In this document: in pieces, positions 17,957 to 26,100 of the stretch
How positions within the stretch are numbered: the stretch's first letter is position 1
Layout of the letters: each line of letters opens with the position of its first letter
Assembly (NCBI RefSeq): GCF_035818615.1
Contig: NZ_JAYKZY010000002.1
Coordinates: forward strand, 932,501 to 996,500
Reading direction: 5' to 3'
Origin: Sphingobium sp. CR2-8
GTDB lineage: Bacteria; Pseudomonadota; Alphaproteobacteria; Sphingomonadales; Sphingomonadaceae
DNA: 64,000 nucleotides
Made by a program: the position numbers and the translations under genes
Notes under the pieces: model-generated
The model's input: only the letters and a program-made list of their open reading frames with translations
Told to the model about the DNA's origin: nothing
Databases searched by the model: none

Positions 17957-19567
17957 ATGGCCAGTCTTGTGGGGGATGCCGACCGCTATCGCACCCTGTT
18001 TGAAACCATGGATGAAGGATTCTGCATCATCGAATTTTTCGATGGTCCCCATGGTCCCTTGAGCGACTATATCCATGTCGAGGCGAACGCCGCCTATGAA
18101 CGCCATGCCGGCATCCCCAATGTCGTGGGGCAGAAGCTGCGCGAAATGGTGCCGGACGAAGCGGACGGCTGGGTCGAACTCTATGGCGGCGTCCTGCACA
18201 GCGGCAAGCCGATCCGCTTCCAGCGCGAACTGGAAGCCACCGGCCATCATCTGGAAGTTTCCTCCTTCCGCGTCGGCCCGTTCGAAAACCGGCAGGTCGC
18301 CGTCCTCTTCAACGACATTACCGATCGGGTCGCGGCGGAAAGGGCGCAACAGGCCCTCAACGAAACGCTCGAAGCCCGCATCGCCCAAGCGCTGGAAGAA
18401 CGCGAACAGGCCGAAAGCGCGCTGCGCCAGGCGCAGAAGATGGAGGCGGTGGGTCAGCTGACCGGCGGCCTTGCCCATGATTTCAACAATTTGCTCGCCG
18501 GTATTTCCGGCGCGTTCGAAATGATCGGCGTGCGACTGGCGCAGGGCAGAACGGCAGATGTCGACAAATATCTGACCGCGGGGCAGGGCGCCGCCCGCCG
18601 CGCCGCCGCGCTTACCCACCGGCTGCTCGCCTTCTCCCGCCGCCAGACGTTGAACCCCAAGCCGACCATCGTCAACCGGCTGCTCGGCGATTTTTCCGAG
18701 CTGGTCCGCCGCACCGTCGGTCCGCAGATAGAGGTGCAGACGATCGCCGCGTCCGGCCTCTGGGCCGCGCAGGTTGATGCGAACCAGCTGGAAAATGCGC
18801 TGCTCAACCTCTGCATCAACGCGCGCGACGCCATGCCTGCGGGCGGCACGATCACGATCGAGACGGGCAATCGCTGGCTGGACGATCGCACCGCGCGCGA
18901 ACATGGCCTGACGCCCGGCCAATATGTGACTATCTGCACCAGCGACACTGGTACGGGCATCGACAAGTCGATCATCGACCGGGTGTTCGACCCCTTCTTC
19001 ACCACCAAGCCGATCGGGCAGGGCACGGGCCTTGGCCTCTCGATGGTCTATGGCTTTGCGCGCCAGAGCAACGGCCATATCCGCATCTATTCCGAACCCG
19101 GCCAGGGCACGATGGTCTGCATCTACCTGCCCCGCCATCGTGGCGAAGCGGATGAAGACGAACCGACCATGGCCGAGCCTGCGGCGGAAACCGACGCGGG
19201 CGAGACGATCCTGGTGATCGACGACGAACCCTCGGTGCGCATGCTGATCGTCGATGCGCTCCACGATCGCGGCTATGCCTGTCTGGAGGCGGGCGATGGC
19301 CCATCGGGCCTGCGCATCCTGGAATCGCGGACCCGGATCGATCTGCTCATCACCGATGTCGGCCTGCCCGGGGGCCTTAACGGCCGCCAGGTCGCCGACG
19401 CCGCCCGCACCCTGCGCCCGGATCTCAAGATCCTGTTCGTCACCGGCTATGCCGAAAACGCCGTGCTGAACCACGGCCATATCGAACATGGCATGGAAGT
19501 CCTGACCAAGCCCTTCGCCGTGGACGATCTCAGCCGCCGCGTGGCGACCTTGGTGCAGGCGGAATAA
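17957..19567 (+). CDS. Soluble PAS hybrid sensor histidine kinase
   Basis: 536 residues, no membrane segment. Residues ~8-125 form a PAS-like sensor (YRTLFETMDEGFCIIEFF; ends VLFNDITDR). A coiled linker carries RIAQALEEREQAESALRQAQ. The phospho-acceptor is His174 in QLTGGLAHDFNN. ATPase motifs are ENALLNLCINARDAMP, TSDTGTGID and GQGTGLGLSM. The receiver (~416-535) has Asp467 in LLITDVGLPGG. It is a close architectural relative of the membrane kinase at 10997-13000 but cytoplasmic. It stands alone, divergent from hrpB. Signal and output are unknown. Confidence 0.9.
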   Translation: MASLVGDADRYRTLFETMDEGFCIIEFFDGPHGPLSDYIHVEANAAYERHAGIPNVVGQKLREMVPDEADGWVELYGGVLHSGKPIRFQRELEATGHHLEVSSFRVGPFENRQVAVLFNDITDRVAAERAQQALNETLEARIAQALEEREQAESALRQAQKMEAVGQLTGGLAHDFNNLLAGISGAFEMIGVRLAQGRTADVDKYLTAGQGAARRAAALTHRLLAFSRRQTLNPKPTIVNRLLGDFSELVRRTVGPQIEVQTIAASGLWAAQVDANQLENALLNLCINARDAMPAGGTITIETGNRWLDDRTAREHGLTPGQYVTICTSDTGTGIDKSIIDRVFDPFFTTKPIGQGTGLGLSMVYGFARQSNGHIRIYSEPGQGTMVCIYLPRHRGEADEDEPTMAEPAAETDAGETILVIDDEPSVRMLIVDALHDRGYACLEAGDGPSGLRILESRTRIDLLITDVGLPGGLNGRQVADAARTLRPDLKILFVTGYAENAVLNHGHIEHGMEVLTKPFAVDDLSRRVATLVQAE

Positions 19568-19610
19568 AGGTCGTCGTTCAACCAAAGCGGGCCTATAGGG
19601 GCCGGCCACC

Positions 19611-19637
19611 TGTTCCCCGGCGAAGGCCGGGGTCCAG
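19611..19637. repeat. Family C half-repeat
   Basis: TGTTCCCCGGCGAAGGCCGG followed by GGTCCAG. A single arm of the family seen complete at 46207-46273. It lies between the PAS kinase stop and the convergent TSUP gene and may form a small terminator hairpin. Confidence 0.7.
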
Positions 19638-19643
19638 CAGCGC

Positions 19644-20423
19644 TCACCCGAACAGATAGATATGGATCGGGTTCTTCGGGTCCAGCAGCATCTTCGCGGT
19701 CAGCGCCAGCGACATGACGATCAGCAGCGGTTTGATCAGTCGCGACCCGAAGCGCATCGCCAGATGCGACCCGATCTGCCCGCCGACCAGGCTGCCCGCT
19801 GCCATGCACAGCCCGGCGATCCAGATCACATGCCCGCCCGCAATCATGGTCAGCAGGCCCGCCAGGTTGCTCGCGAAATTGGCGGCCTTGGTCTGGGCCG
19901 TCGCGCGCAGGATCGACAGGCCGCCCAGCGCCAGCAGGATGGTAGTATAGAAAGCGCCCGCGCCCGGCCCGAAAAAGCCGTCGTAAAAGCCGACCACGCC
20001 GACCAGCCCGGTCAGGCCCCCAATCCCCACCCGCGCATGGCGGTCGGCGTCGCCCAGCTTGGGCGAGAAGGTGAAATAGGCCGCCATCGCGATCAGCAGC
20101 GCGGGCATCAGCCCCGCCAGGATCGACGGATCGACCCGCTGCAACAGCCACGCCCCGGCCACCGACCCGAAAAAGGCGGCGACGATCGGCCATTTATAGG
20201 TCCGCAAATCCATATGCCCGCGCCGCGCATAGGCGACGCAGGCGCCGAACGTCCCGAAACAGCTTTGCAGCTTGTTGGTTGCGACCGCCTGCACCGGCGG
20301 TATCCCCGCGGCCATCAAAGCGGGCAGGGTGATGAGGCCCCCGCCGCCCGCCATCGCGTCGATACAGCCGGCCAACGTTGCTGCGGCCATGAGGAAGGCG
20401 ATGGTTTCGGGAGACAGGATCAT
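19644..20423 (-). CDS. TSUP (TauE/SafE) family membrane permease
   Basis: 259 residues with about eight hydrophobic segments. GCIDAMAGGGGLITLPAL near residue 18 and KLQSCFGTFGACVAY (~50) are the first half of the family's internal duplication; GFYDGFFGPGAGAFYTTILL (~145) and KAANFASNLAGLLTMIAGG (~185) are the second. Members export or import sulfur-containing anions or organic acids, but the substrate cannot be called from sequence. Nothing in the neighbours points to sulfur metabolism. Confidence 0.88.
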   Translation of the reverse strand: MILSPETIAFLMAAATLAGCIDAMAGGGGLITLPALMAAGIPPVQAVATNKLQSCFGTFGACVAYARRGHMDLRTYKWPIVAAFFGSVAGAWLLQRVDPSILAGLMPALLIAMAAYFTFSPKLGDADRHARVGIGGLTGLVGVVGFYDGFFGPGAGAFYTTILLALGGLSILRATAQTKAANFASNLAGLLTMIAGGHVIWIAGLCMAAGSLVGGQIGSHLAMRFGSRLIKPLLIVMSLALTAKMLLDPKNPIHIYLFG

Positions 20424-20447
20424 GGGCGGTCAGGCTCCACCCTCTCA

Positions 20448-20567
20448 ACCGTTCGGGCTGAGCCTGTCGAAGCCTCTTCCTTTCCGGACAAAGAAGAACA
20501 GCCCCCTTCGACTGACTGCTTGCAGCAGTCGCTCAGGACAGGCTTCCACAAGCTCAGGGCGAACGGA
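20448..20567. repeat. Palindromic repeat, family B copy 3
   Basis: CCGTTCGGGCTGAGCCTGTC on the left and AGCTCAGGGCGAACGG on the right, with an inner GACTGCTTGCAGCAGTC hairpin also seen in the copy at 28498-28560. It occupies the gap between the TSUP permease and polyprenyl synthase genes. Confidence 0.8.
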
Positions 20568-20606
20568 ACGCTATCATCGTGATAAACGACACAATTGCCG
20601 AAATCC

Positions 20607-21635
20607 TCAATAGGCCCGCGCTATAGCGAACTCGACCGCTTCGGTAAGGGCCGCTTTGGCCTTGCCGGCATCGAACATGCCCAGCGCGTCGATCGCCCGC
20701 TGCCCATAATGGCGCGCGCGCGCCATCGTGTCGGCGATCGCGCCGGTCTGGCGCAGCAGGCCGGTCGCATGGGCCAGATCCTCGTCGCTGATCTTGTGCC
20801 CGGCGATCGCCGCCTTCCAGAAGGCGCGATCCGCCTCGCTGCCCCGCGCATAGGCCAGGATCACCGGCAAAGTCACCTTGCCGTCGCGGAAATCGTCGCC
20901 CGCATCCTTGCCCATCGTCGCGCCGTCCGATTCATAATCGATCGCGTCGTCGATCAGCTGGAAAGCGATGCCAAGGTTGCGGCCATAGACGTCCAGCGCC
21001 TGCTCCTCGCGCTCGCTGCGGTCGGCGACCACGGCGGAAATGCGGCATGCGGCGGCGAACAGGGCGGCGGTCTTCGCGCCGATGATGTCCAGATATTGCT
21101 CTTCGCTGGTGTCGATCTTGCGCTGCGCGGTCAACTGGTTGACCTCGCCCTCGGCGATCACCGCCGACGCATTGGCCAGGATCTTGAGCACCTTGAGCGA
21201 CTCGGCCTCGACCATCAGTTCGAACGAGCGGGAGAAGAGGAAATCGCCCACCAGCACGCTGGCGCTGTTGCCCCAGATGATGTTGGCGGTCTTGCGACCC
21301 CGACGAAGCCCCGACCCGTCGACCACATCGTCGTGCAGCAGCGTGGCGGTATGGATGAACTCGACCGCCGCCGACAGCTTGTAATGGCGCGACCCGGCAT
21401 ATCCGACCAGGTCGGCGCAGGCCAAAGTCAGCATCGGCCGCAGCCGTTTGCCGCCGCCTGCGATCAGGTGCCCCGCCAGTTCCGGGATCAGCGGGATGCG
21501 CGATTGCATCCGGTCCAGGATCACGGCGTTGACCTGGTTCATGCCATCGGCGACCAGCGCCATGATGGGGGCGAGCGATGGCGCGGCGGATGCGCGGCCG
21601 ATCGGGTGGACGTTACCGGGGGCAGGTGCTGTCAT
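20607..21635 (-). CDS. Polyprenyl diphosphate synthase (octaprenyl/decaprenyl type)
   Basis: 342 residues from ATG 21635. Trans-isoprenyl diphosphate synthase: GGGKRLRPML, first Asp-rich motif LLHDDVVDGSGLRRG, and second Asp-rich motif FQLIDDAIDYESD. Long-chain synthases of this type build the ubiquinone side chain; sphingomonads generally use Q-10, so decaprenyl is likely, though chain length cannot be read directly. The open frame upstream of 21635 is not conserved-looking. Divergent from the chorismate mutase gene. Confidence 0.92.
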   Translation of the reverse strand: MTAPAPGNVHPIGRASAAPSLAPIMALVADGMNQVNAVILDRMQSRIPLIPELAGHLIAGGGKRLRPMLTLACADLVGYAGSRHYKLSAAVEFIHTATLLHDDVVDGSGLRRGRKTANIIWGNSASVLVGDFLFSRSFELMVEAESLKVLKILANASAVIAEGEVNQLTAQRKIDTSEEQYLDIIGAKTAALFAAACRISAVVADRSEREEQALDVYGRNLGIAFQLIDDAIDYESDGATMGKDAGDDFRDGKVTLPVILAYARGSEADRAFWKAAIAGHKISDEDLAHATGLLRQTGAIADTMARARHYGQRAIDALGMFDAGKAKAALTEAVEFAIARAY

Positions 21636-21740
21636 GACCGCGCATGTGGCGGCGCAAAATGTGAAAGGCAAGCGGGAATAGCTTGCACGACGCGGCGGAT
21701 GCGGCAAAAAGCGCGCCATCTGGAACCGGAGCCACCGTAA

Positions 21741-22018
21741 ATGGACGAAACATTGAACCGCTATCGCGAAAGCATCGACAATATCGACGCGGCGCTGGTG
21801 TTCATGCTGGCCGAACGGTTCAAGGTGACGCAGGCCGTCGGCGAATATAAGGCGACTCACGATCTGCCCCCGCCGACCCCGGTCGGGAAGATCGCCAGAT
21901 TGCCCGTCTGCGCCAGCTGGCGCTCGACGCGAGGCTCGATCCCGACTTCACCGAAAAATTCCTGCGCTTCATCATCGACGAAGTCATCCGCCACCACGAG
22001 CAACTGCGCGAAGCTTAA
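21741..22018 (+). pseudogene. Chorismate mutase, frameshifted
   Basis: The first ~43 codons encode an AroQ-type chorismate mutase N-terminus (MDETLNRYRESIDNID, then LAERFKVTQAVGEYKATHDL). After the C5 run at 21867-21871 the frame is lost and continues to a meaningless stop at 22031. Adding one C restores DLPPADPGREDRQIARLRQL and the expected C-terminus FLRFIIDEVIRHHEQLREA, stopping at 22018, for ~92 residues. Chorismate mutase makes prephenate for Phe/Tyr synthesis. Either a genuine slippage mutation or a sequence error; see the matching cases in pyrB and the enoyl-CoA hydratase. Confidence 0.88.
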
Positions 22019-22044
22019 ACGGCCGGCGTAGGCTTAACCCAACC

Positions 22045-22071
22045 TCCGTTCGCTTCGAGCCTGTCGAAAAG
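22045..22071. repeat. Family B single arm
   Basis: CTCCGTTCGCTTCGAGCCTG then TCGAAAAG: one arm of family B without its partner, between the chorismate mutase remnant and the convergent EamA permease gene. Confidence 0.6.
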
Positions 22072-22085
22072 CCGCAGCGCAGTTT

Positions 22086-22982
22086 TCAGGCGGGCTCCAC
22101 GACCGCTGCCTCCACCCGCTTCCCCTGCGCCCGCCCGATCAGCACGCCGCCCAGCGCAAGCGCAAAGCCCACAAGCTGCACCGCGCCCAGCCGCTCGCCA
22201 AAAAGCAACCACGCCTCGATCGCGGCCAGCGGCGGCACCAGCAGCAACAGCATCGACATGCGCGTCGCGCCCTGATGGCGCACCAGCCATACCAGCAGCG
22301 ACAGCCCGCCCGCCGACAGCCCCAGCACCGACCAGGCCAGGCCGATCCACAGGATCGGCGCCCCGTCCCAGCGATATTCGCCGACCAGCAGGGTCGCGGC
22401 GATCGCCACCAGCGCCCCGCCCATATTCTGCGCCGCGCCCGACACGGCGATGCCGTCACCCGCAATCGCACCGCGCTGGATCAGCGTGCCGCCCGCCATC
22501 GCCAGCACCGCGACCATGCCGGCCACCACGGGCAGGATGGCGATCCCGCCCGCGCCCGACCGCTCGATCGCGGGCATCAGCACGCACCCCACGCCGACGA
22601 TCGCGATGCCCAGCCCGCCCCAGGCCCGCCCCGGCAATCGCTCGCCCAGCAGCGCGACGCTCACGACCGCGACCATCAGCGGCTGGAGCGACCCCAGCAG
22701 CGACATGACCCCGGCGGGCATCCCATGGCCCACCGCCCACCAACTCAGCGTCAGGTAAAAACCATGCAGCATCGCGCCCGCCGCCATATGCAAGGCCAGC
22801 CGTCGCCCGCGCGGCCAGCGCTGCCGCGCATACAGCGCCGCGCCGCTCAGCAGCAGCGCGGTCGCGCTCAACCGTATCGCCAGGATCAGCTCCGGCGCGC
22901 CATGCGGCACCATCGCCCGCGCGACGATGAAGCCGGTGGACCAGATCAGGACGAACAACAGGGGCGCGACAAGACCGAACAT
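22086..22982 (-). CDS. EamA/DMT-superfamily permease
   Basis: 298 residues with ten predicted hydrophobic segments in the two-fold repeated arrangement of drug/metabolite transporters (first MFGLVAPLLFVLIWSTGFIV; second repeat begins near GAAQNMGGALVAIAATLL). PPLAAIEAWLLFGERLGAVQ near the end is the usual conserved motif before the last helices. Start at 22982 gives a proper first helix; an upstream frame to 23123 runs through repeat E and is rejected. Substrate unknown. Confidence 0.88.
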   Translation of the reverse strand: MFGLVAPLLFVLIWSTGFIVARAMVPHGAPELILAIRLSATALLLSGAALYARQRWPRGRRLALHMAAGAMLHGFYLTLSWWAVGHGMPAGVMSLLGSLQPLMVAVVSVALLGERLPGRAWGGLGIAIVGVGCVLMPAIERSGAGGIAILPVVAGMVAVLAMAGGTLIQRGAIAGDGIAVSGAAQNMGGALVAIAATLLVGEYRWDGAPILWIGLAWSVLGLSAGGLSLLVWLVRHQGATRMSMLLLLVPPLAAIEAWLLFGERLGAVQLVGFALALGGVLIGRAQGKRVEAAVVEPA

Positions 22983-23064
22983 GCCGCCGCCTTTGCGCCA
23001 AGGACAGGATAATGTCGAGATGTGGGAGGGGAAAGAGAGGGGGGAGTGTCGCTCACTCGCCATC

Positions 23065-23166
23065 TCGTCACCCCGGGCTTGATCCGGGGTCCCGCTATTC
23101 TTTTTGCTACTGCACAGGCACATAAAATGGAGAAGCGGGATCCCGGGTCAGCCCGGGGAACAATGA
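23065..23166. repeat. Palindromic repeat, family E
   Basis: Arms CGTCACCCCGGGCTTGATCC...GGGGTCCCGCT and AGCGGGATCCCGGGTCAGCC...CGGGGAACAATGA are inverted complements with a ~40-base centre. This, repeat A copy 4 and element H copy 1 account for most of the 458-bp gap between the EamA permease and ccmB; no gene is seen in that gap. Confidence 0.8.
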
Positions 23167-23172
23167 TCTAAT

Positions 23173-23223
23173 AGCCCCTCCCTTCCAGGGAGGGGTTGGG
23201 GTGGGTCGCGAGCGAAGCGAACG
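23173..23223. repeat. Palindromic repeat, family A copy 4 (short form)
   Basis: GCCCCTCCCTTCCAGGGAGG then GGTTGGGGTGGGTCGCGAGC. It has the left half of family A and lacks the far arm. Confidence 0.8.
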
Positions 23224-23371
23224 CCAAGCCTATCAACAGCGGAGCGCCCAAACCCCCGCGCGTTCATGCTGAGCGAAGCCCGTATCGGACCGACCTGTCC
23301 TACCGCTTCCCATTCATGCCATAACCGACCGGTTCTTTCCCATCGTCCTTGCGCCCGCCCAGGACATCCCG

Positions 23372-23431
23372 ATAGGATCACGCCCAAGCAACGAAATTTC
23401 AAAACGAACGGGAAATATGCGAAGTTAAGCG
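23372..23431 (-). repeat. 60-bp conserved element H, copy 1
   Basis: Identical at 52 of 60 positions, without gaps, to 48834-48893. Both copies begin (minus strand) CGCTTAACTTCGCA and end GGCGTGATCCTAT, and both lie 9-13 bases behind the stop codon of a minus-strand gene (here ccmB). On the minus strand TTGAAA and TCCTAT could be a promoter pair, though the 19-base spacing is long. Function unknown. Confidence 0.75.
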
Positions 23432-23440
23432 GCGATAATC

Positions 23441-24088
23441 CTATTCCCGCCCCGCCCGGATCGCCGCCCCGCCGGCAAAGGGCGTGATGGCCACCAGCAG
23501 CAGCGACGCCGCGCCCAGGAACTTCAACGCCGCCCCGCTGCCGTCGCCCAGCGTCCCCGCGCCAAAGATCAGCAGCGGCACCGCCAGCGGCAGCGCCAGC
23601 AACCCGGCCAGCGCGCCGCTCGACCGCAATCCCGCGGTCAGCGTCGCCACCAGCAGCCCCAGCGCCGCCAGCGCGGGCGTCCCGATCAACAGGCCCATTT
23701 CCAGCCGCAGGATCGTCGCGCCGTCCAGTTTCAGCAGCGCGGCGGCGGGCAGGGTGGCGATCATCAGCGGCGGCCCGAAGCCCAGCCAGTGCGCGACCAG
23801 CCGCGCCGTCACCACCGTCTCCTCGCCGACCCCGCGCAGCGCGATCTGGTCCAGCACTCCCGCCTGCATGTCGGGCGCGACCAGCCGGTCGACCGGCAAC
23901 AGGCTGGCGAGCAAGGCCGCGATCCACAACATACCCCCGCCGGTCCGCGCCAGCAGCGCCGCATCCGGCCCGACCGCAAAGGGATAGAGGCTCGCGACCA
24001 GCAGCAGGAAAGCGACCGGCAGCCACAGCCCCGCCGAAGCCCAGGCCTGCCGCAGATCGCGCGCGCCAAGCAGCCAGAGCATCCTCAC
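23441..24088 (-). CDS. ccmB: Heme exporter protein CcmB
   Basis: 215 residues, six hydrophobic segments, membrane subunit of the CcmAB ABC transporter of cytochrome c maturation system I. Family features include the N-terminal LGARDLRQAWAS, WIAALLASLLPVDRLVAPDM in the middle, LRSSGALAGLLALPLAVPLL and the C-terminal ITPFAGGAAIRAG. CcmAB powers release of heme-loaded CcmE. The start overlaps the ccmA stop by four bases. No ccmC-H genes follow; element H and repeats do. Confidence 0.93.
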   Translation of the reverse strand: MRMLWLLGARDLRQAWASAGLWLPVAFLLLVASLYPFAVGPDAALLARTGGGMLWIAALLASLLPVDRLVAPDMQAGVLDQIALRGVGEETVVTARLVAHWLGFGPPLMIATLPAAALLKLDGATILRLEMGLLIGTPALAALGLLVATLTAGLRSSGALAGLLALPLAVPLLIFGAGTLGDGSGAALKFLGAASLLLVAITPFAGGAAIRAGRE

Positions 24089-24684
24089 ATCCCGTCCGCC
24101 TGATAGGCCGTCAGGTCCAGCGTGACGGGCGCATTGATCGGCAGGGGCTGGTGCGACGCGGCGACCACGATCCCGCCCGTCGCCAGATGCCCCGCCACCG
24201 CACGGCCCAGCAGGTCCAGCGACGCCCTATCGAGCCCGTTGCCCGGCTCGTCCAGCAGCCAGACGCCCGCCCCGCTGGCGATCACCCGCGCCAGCATCGC
24301 GCGCTTGCGTTGCCCCGTGGACAGCATCCGCACCGGCACATGGGCGAGGCCAGTCAGCGCCATCGCCCCCAGCGCGGCCTCGACCGCGTCTGGCCCCGCC
24401 CGGTCCAGCGTGGCCCAGAACAGCAGCGCGCGTCCCAGCGGCAATTCGCCATCCAGCGCCAGCCGCCCGTCGGTCATCGCCACGCCGCCGCCCCGCGCCA
24501 CCGTCCCGGCAAAGGCGGGCAACAGCCCCGCGCAGACCCGCAAGATGCTCGATTTCCCCACACCGTTCGGCCCGGTCAGCAACGCCCCGCCGCCCGGCCG
24601 CAGGTCCAGGGTCACGCCCCGAAACAGCATCCGCCCGCCGCGCAGGCAGGCGACGTCGTCCAGGCGCAACGCCGCCTCGCTCAT
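24085..24684 (-). CDS. ccmA: Heme exporter ATP-binding protein CcmA
   Basis: 199 residues, a small ABC ATPase. Walker A is LTGPNGVGKSSILR, the signature is MLSTGQRKRAMLARV, Walker B is VWLLDEPGNGLD, and the switch His is in VAASHQPLPI. It pairs with CcmB directly downstream (ATGA overlap). The GQR(K)R signature form and small size are typical of CcmA. The start overlaps the stop of the zincin gene upstream, so three genes form one coupled transcript. Confidence 0.93.
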   Translation of the reverse strand: MSEAALRLDDVACLRGGRMLFRGVTLDLRPGGGALLTGPNGVGKSSILRVCAGLLPAFAGTVARGGGVAMTDGRLALDGELPLGRALLFWATLDRAGPDAVEAALGAMALTGLAHVPVRMLSTGQRKRAMLARVIASGAGVWLLDEPGNGLDRASLDLLGRAVAGHLATGGIVVAASHQPLPINAPVTLDLTAYQADGM

Positions 24685-25088
24685 GGAGCGACCATATCCT
24701 CCAGCACATGCATGTCGATGTCGGACAGGCCGAAATGATGGCCGATTTCATGCACCACTACGTGGGTGATCAGCACGTCCAGCGGCACGCCCGTTTCCAC
24801 CCATTCGTCCAGCAGTGGACGGCGGAACAGATGGACGGTCGGCGGGATGTCCCCCGTCTGCGCCTCCTGCCCCACAGGGCGTCCGCTATACAGGCCGGTC
24901 AGCCCGAACGGATCGTCGATCTCCATCTCTTTCAATATGTCTGCGCTCGCAAATTCCTCCACGAACAAAACGACATCGGACAGATGCGCGTTGAACGGGT
25001 CGGGCAGGCGGCTCAACGCCTCCAGCGCCAGCGTCTCGATCTCCTGGGGCGTCGGGGCAAAGCGGGGCGGTTGACCGTGATGCGACAT
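24681..25088 (-). CDS. Metallopeptidase family protein (zincin, DUF1025-type)
   Basis: 135 residues from ATG 25088 (an upstream TTG at 25106 is possible). The zinc motif VVVHEIGHHFGLSD has HExxH plus the third ligand region, typical of the small acidic zincin family found beside unrelated genes in many alphaproteobacteria. FVEEFASADILKEM and DPFGLTGLYSGRP are other family segments. The substrate is unknown, and whether it is a peptidase is unproven. Coupled by overlap to ccmA. Confidence 0.87.
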   Translation of the reverse strand: MSHHGQPPRFAPTPQEIETLALEALSRLPDPFNAHLSDVVLFVEEFASADILKEMEIDDPFGLTGLYSGRPVGQEAQTGDIPPTVHLFRRPLLDEWVETGVPLDVLITHVVVHEIGHHFGLSDIDMHVLEDMVAP

Positions 25089-25128
25089 GCCTGCCACATA
25101 GCCCAAGCTATTTCATGAGGATAGGGAC

Positions 25129-25419
25129 ATGATCGATAAACTCAGCGACGAAAGCCGCGCCCTGGCGCTCGCCGACCTGCCGCAATGGACCAGCGTCGCC
25201 GATCCGGACGGCATATCGCGCCGCTTCACCTTCACCGATTTCGTCGGGGCCTTCGGCTTCATGACGCAGGTCGCGATCCTGGCGGAAAAGGCGGATCATC
25301 ATCCCGAATGGTCCAACGTCTATAATCGCGTGGACATCGTCCTCACCACCCACGACGCCGGCGGCCTGTCGCAACGCGACATCGATTTGGCGAAGGCGAT
25401 CGACGCGCTGGCGGGGTGA
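25129..25419 (+). CDS. phhB: Pterin-4-alpha-carbinolamine dehydratase
   Basis: 96 residues, the PCD/DCoH family. The active-site motif [20 protein letters not shown] carries the conserved histidines, followed by [20 protein letters not shown]. It dehydrates 4a-hydroxytetrahydrobiopterin in aromatic amino acid hydroxylation; in bacteria without that pathway related proteins may do other jobs in molybdopterin or transcription. No phenylalanine hydroxylase gene is nearby. Divergent from the zincin-ccmAB transcript. Confidence 0.93.
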   Translation: MIDKLSDESRALALADLPQWTSVADPDGISRRFTFTDFVGAFGFMTQVAILAEKADHHPEWSNVYNRVDIVLTTHDAGGLSQRDIDLAKAIDALAG

Positions 25420-25457
25420 TTGCGGCGGATGCGGCTAAAATGGAATGCAGTCCTTAT

Positions 25458-25548
25458 CGTCACCCTGAACTTGTTTCAGGGTCCATCTCTCCACATCGTG
25501 CGATGCTGGAGGGGCTGGATGGATGCTGAAACACGTTCAGCATGACGG
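25458..25548. repeat. Palindromic repeat, family F
   Basis: CGTCACCCTGAACTTGTTTC...AGGGTCCAT on the left and ATGGATGCTGAAACACGTTC...AGCATGACG on the right form an imperfect inverted repeat of ~90 bases. It fills the convergent gap between the pterin dehydratase and the lipoprotein gene. Confidence 0.75.
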
Positions 25549-25593
25549 CAGCAAGAATGGCAGGGATGCCCCCCAATCCTAAATCCCCAGTCC

Positions 25594-26100
25594 TCAATAG
25601 CTCGTCACACCCTCGATATGCGCCTCATAGCCCTTGAGCGCCGCCGTCACGGATCGATCCCCGGCATAGCGCCGCCGCAACATCGCCAGCCGCGCATCGG
25701 TGCCCTGGCACAATTCCGCGATATTCTCGGCGATATAGGCGCGGCGCTCGGCATCATAGGGCTGCTCGCCCCGGAAATGGTCGCATCCGTCGCGGTCGAC
25801 CATGAAGCTGGTGACTTCCTGGGGGAAGGGCAGCGCGGACATGTCGTCGTCGGACGGGGGCAGGTCCAGCGCGTGCAGCGGCGCAGGCTGGGCGCGCACC
25901 GTCACGACCGGCGACGCCTTGACCGGAGCGACGGTATTTTCGAGCGGCAAGGGCGCGGGTTGCGGCTCTACCGTGGCGGCGACATCGACGGGCGGCGCGG
26001 CGCCATTGTCGGTCTGCGCACTGTCGGCGGATGCGCCGCGACAGCCGACCAGCAAGGTCAGCGTCAGCAGCATAGGAACCAGACCAAAACGCCCGCTCAC
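25594..26100 (-). CDS. Putative lipoprotein, unknown function
   Basis: 168 residues. The N-terminus LTLTLLVGCRGASA is a lipoprotein signal with Cys at ~19. Residues ~25-80 are Pro/Ala/Val-rich and disordered-looking. The C-terminal domain (~85-168) contains MVDRDGCDHFRGEQPYDAER and RAYIAENIAELCQGTDARLA, with two cysteines that could pair. Not recognised as a named family. The start overlaps the stop of the patatin gene (ATGA), implying co-expression. Confidence 0.7.
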   Translation of the reverse strand: MSGRFGLVPMLLTLTLLVGCRGASADSAQTDNGAAPPVDVAATVEPQPAPLPLENTVAPVKASPVVTVRAQPAPLHALDLPPSDDDMSALPFPQEVTSFMVDRDGCDHFRGEQPYDAERRAYIAENIAELCQGTDARLAMLRRRYAGDRSVTAALKGYEAHIEGVTSY

